A DNA stretch of 6,411 bases from Bacteroidales bacterium. Lineage in GTDB: Bacteria > Bacteroidota > Bacteroidia > Bacteroidales > JAAUTT01. Positions within the stretch are counted from its first letter, which is position 1, and every line of letters starts with the position of its first letter. Positions 5,536-6,411 of the stretch are shown piece by piece. The stretch covers positions 1 to 6,411 of the forward strand of contig JAAUTT010000267.1 in NCBI GenBank assembly GCA_012031335.1, given 5' to 3'. The notes beneath the pieces are model-generated. The model had not been told where the DNA came from. It ran no database searches and saw nothing but the letters and a program-made list of their open reading frames with translations. The position numbers and the translations under genes were made by a program.

Positions 5536-6411
5536 TGGCATTATCTTCTAATAATGAAGTATGGATGAAGGCATCGGTTGCAGGAAGCTTGTGGGCAGCT
5601 TTCGAAATAGTGATAGGAAGTTTCCTGCACAACCTTCATTTTCCATTTACCGGAATGGTAATGGCTTCCATTGGAGTTATATTATTGACATCATTTTCTG
5701 TAATGTGGAAAATGAAGGGTATTTTCTGGAGGGCTGCCCTTGTATGTGCTTTAATGAAATCAATTTCACCCAGCGCAGTTATACTTGGCCCGATGGCAGG
5801 AATAATGCTTGAAGGTTTACTAATGCAGTTGTTCGTGTCGGTCTTAGGACGAAATATGATTGGCTACATTTTAGGAGGAATCTTTGCACTATTTTCGCTT
5901 TTGATACATAAAAGCATTAGGCATGTTATTATCATACGGGTTCGATTTTGTGGTTATCCTTGACAACATGGTAGCTTTTGTACTTAAATTCTTTTCAATC
6001 AAAAACATTGACCCGATACACTTGCTTTACTATTATTCTGCAATTCTAGTATGTTTTGGGCATAATATCTTCTTTGTTAGGATATTATTTTGGATATAAA
6101 GCACGTATTATTCAACCTTCTTCAAAAACATATATTGAAGTTTCTGTTGAGGCTCATCAGAAATTTGAAGAATCTGAATCGAAAGGGCTTATGTACTTAT
6201 TCGCAGTAATTCCCCTGGTAATTTTAAGTTGTTTTTAATTTCAGGTTATGGAATCATTTTGTCATTAATTTTCCACCCTTCTGTTTCTCATATTATCTAT
6301 GTTTTTTATCCCAAAGGATTAAAGCCACTTTACAAGCCGTCTGTTCTCCTGAATTTTGCAATACTATTGGTGATTTCCATATTTTTCTTTGACTATAGGC
6401 ATTCTGGTATC
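5535..6411 (+). CDS. Polytopic membrane protein, ECF S-component-like (frame interrupted, 3' partial)
   Basis: The ATG shares a base with the receptor stop (TAATG), so translation is coupled. The first 125 or so residues contain hydrophobic helices with AAFEIVIGSFLHNLHFPFTG and KSISPSAVILGPMAGIMLEG. The frame then breaks three times. An extra A in 5910-5913 is followed by HKALGMLLSYGFDFVVILDN. An extra T in 6054-6057 is followed by LGIISSLLGYYFGYKARIIQ. A missing T in 6232-6236 is followed by FLISGYGIILSLIFHPSVSH, open to the window end. The restored part has at least 292 residues: about six TM helices in the first 200, a soluble linker (SSKTYIEVSVEAHQKFEESE) and then further helices. Six helices with short loops resemble a substrate-binding S-component of ECF transporters, but no family motif settles it. 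Position after a TonB receptor suggests the inner-membrane step of the same uptake route. Confidence 0.6.

Noticed and set aside
6056..6238. A separate 60-residue gene starting at TTG 6056
   Set aside because: It begins mid-helix and continues the polytopic membrane protein once one T is removed from the preceding T4 run.

Overview
The window looks like chromosomal DNA of a Bacteroidota bacterium. The signs are start codons without Shine-Dalgarno motifs, a good match to the Bacteroidota promoter (TTG, 18 bases, TAnnTTTG), a TonB-dependent receptor and a short ModE-type HTH protein. No rRNA, tRNA, CRISPR array, transposase or integrase was seen.

Layout. (1) Positions 1-159 (+) hold the last 52 codons of an alpha/beta-hydrolase. 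(2) Positions 177-299 (-) hold the C-terminal half of a DUF4287-like protein with no N-terminal half. (3) Positions 235-2014 (-) hold a compact, visibly GC-richer, translationally coupled cassette. It encodes a small one-TM protein, an N-terminally anchored LEA-2/WHy-like protein and a transglutaminase-fold protein with a Cys-His-Asp set and an acidic Gly-rich tail. The 3' end of the last gene runs out of frame into the DUF4287 remnant, so that boundary looks like a recombination junction. (4) Positions 2015-2286 are an AT-rich divergent intergenic region with inverted repeats and a promoter for each side. (5) Positions 2287-6411 (+) hold a four-gene operon: a lone ModE-type winged-helix regulator, a divergent tetrapyrrole (uroporphyrinogen-III/SUMT-like) methylase, a TonB-dependent receptor and a long polytopic membrane protein that runs off the window.

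The rightward operon is the best candidate for an under-described system. A regulator, a tetrapyrrole-type methylase, an outer-membrane importer and an inner-membrane protein resembling an ECF S-component suggest uptake and handling of a tetrapyrrole, metallophore or metal. The substrate cannot be read from the sequence.

Every gene of that operon is interrupted by single-base-type frame changes at A/T homopolymers (at least six in about 3.9 kb), while protein family similarity continues on both sides of each break. The leftward cassette has no such internal breaks. Homopolymer sequencing or assembly error is the simplest explanation; recent decay is the alternative. The four genes are annotated here as frame-restored units.
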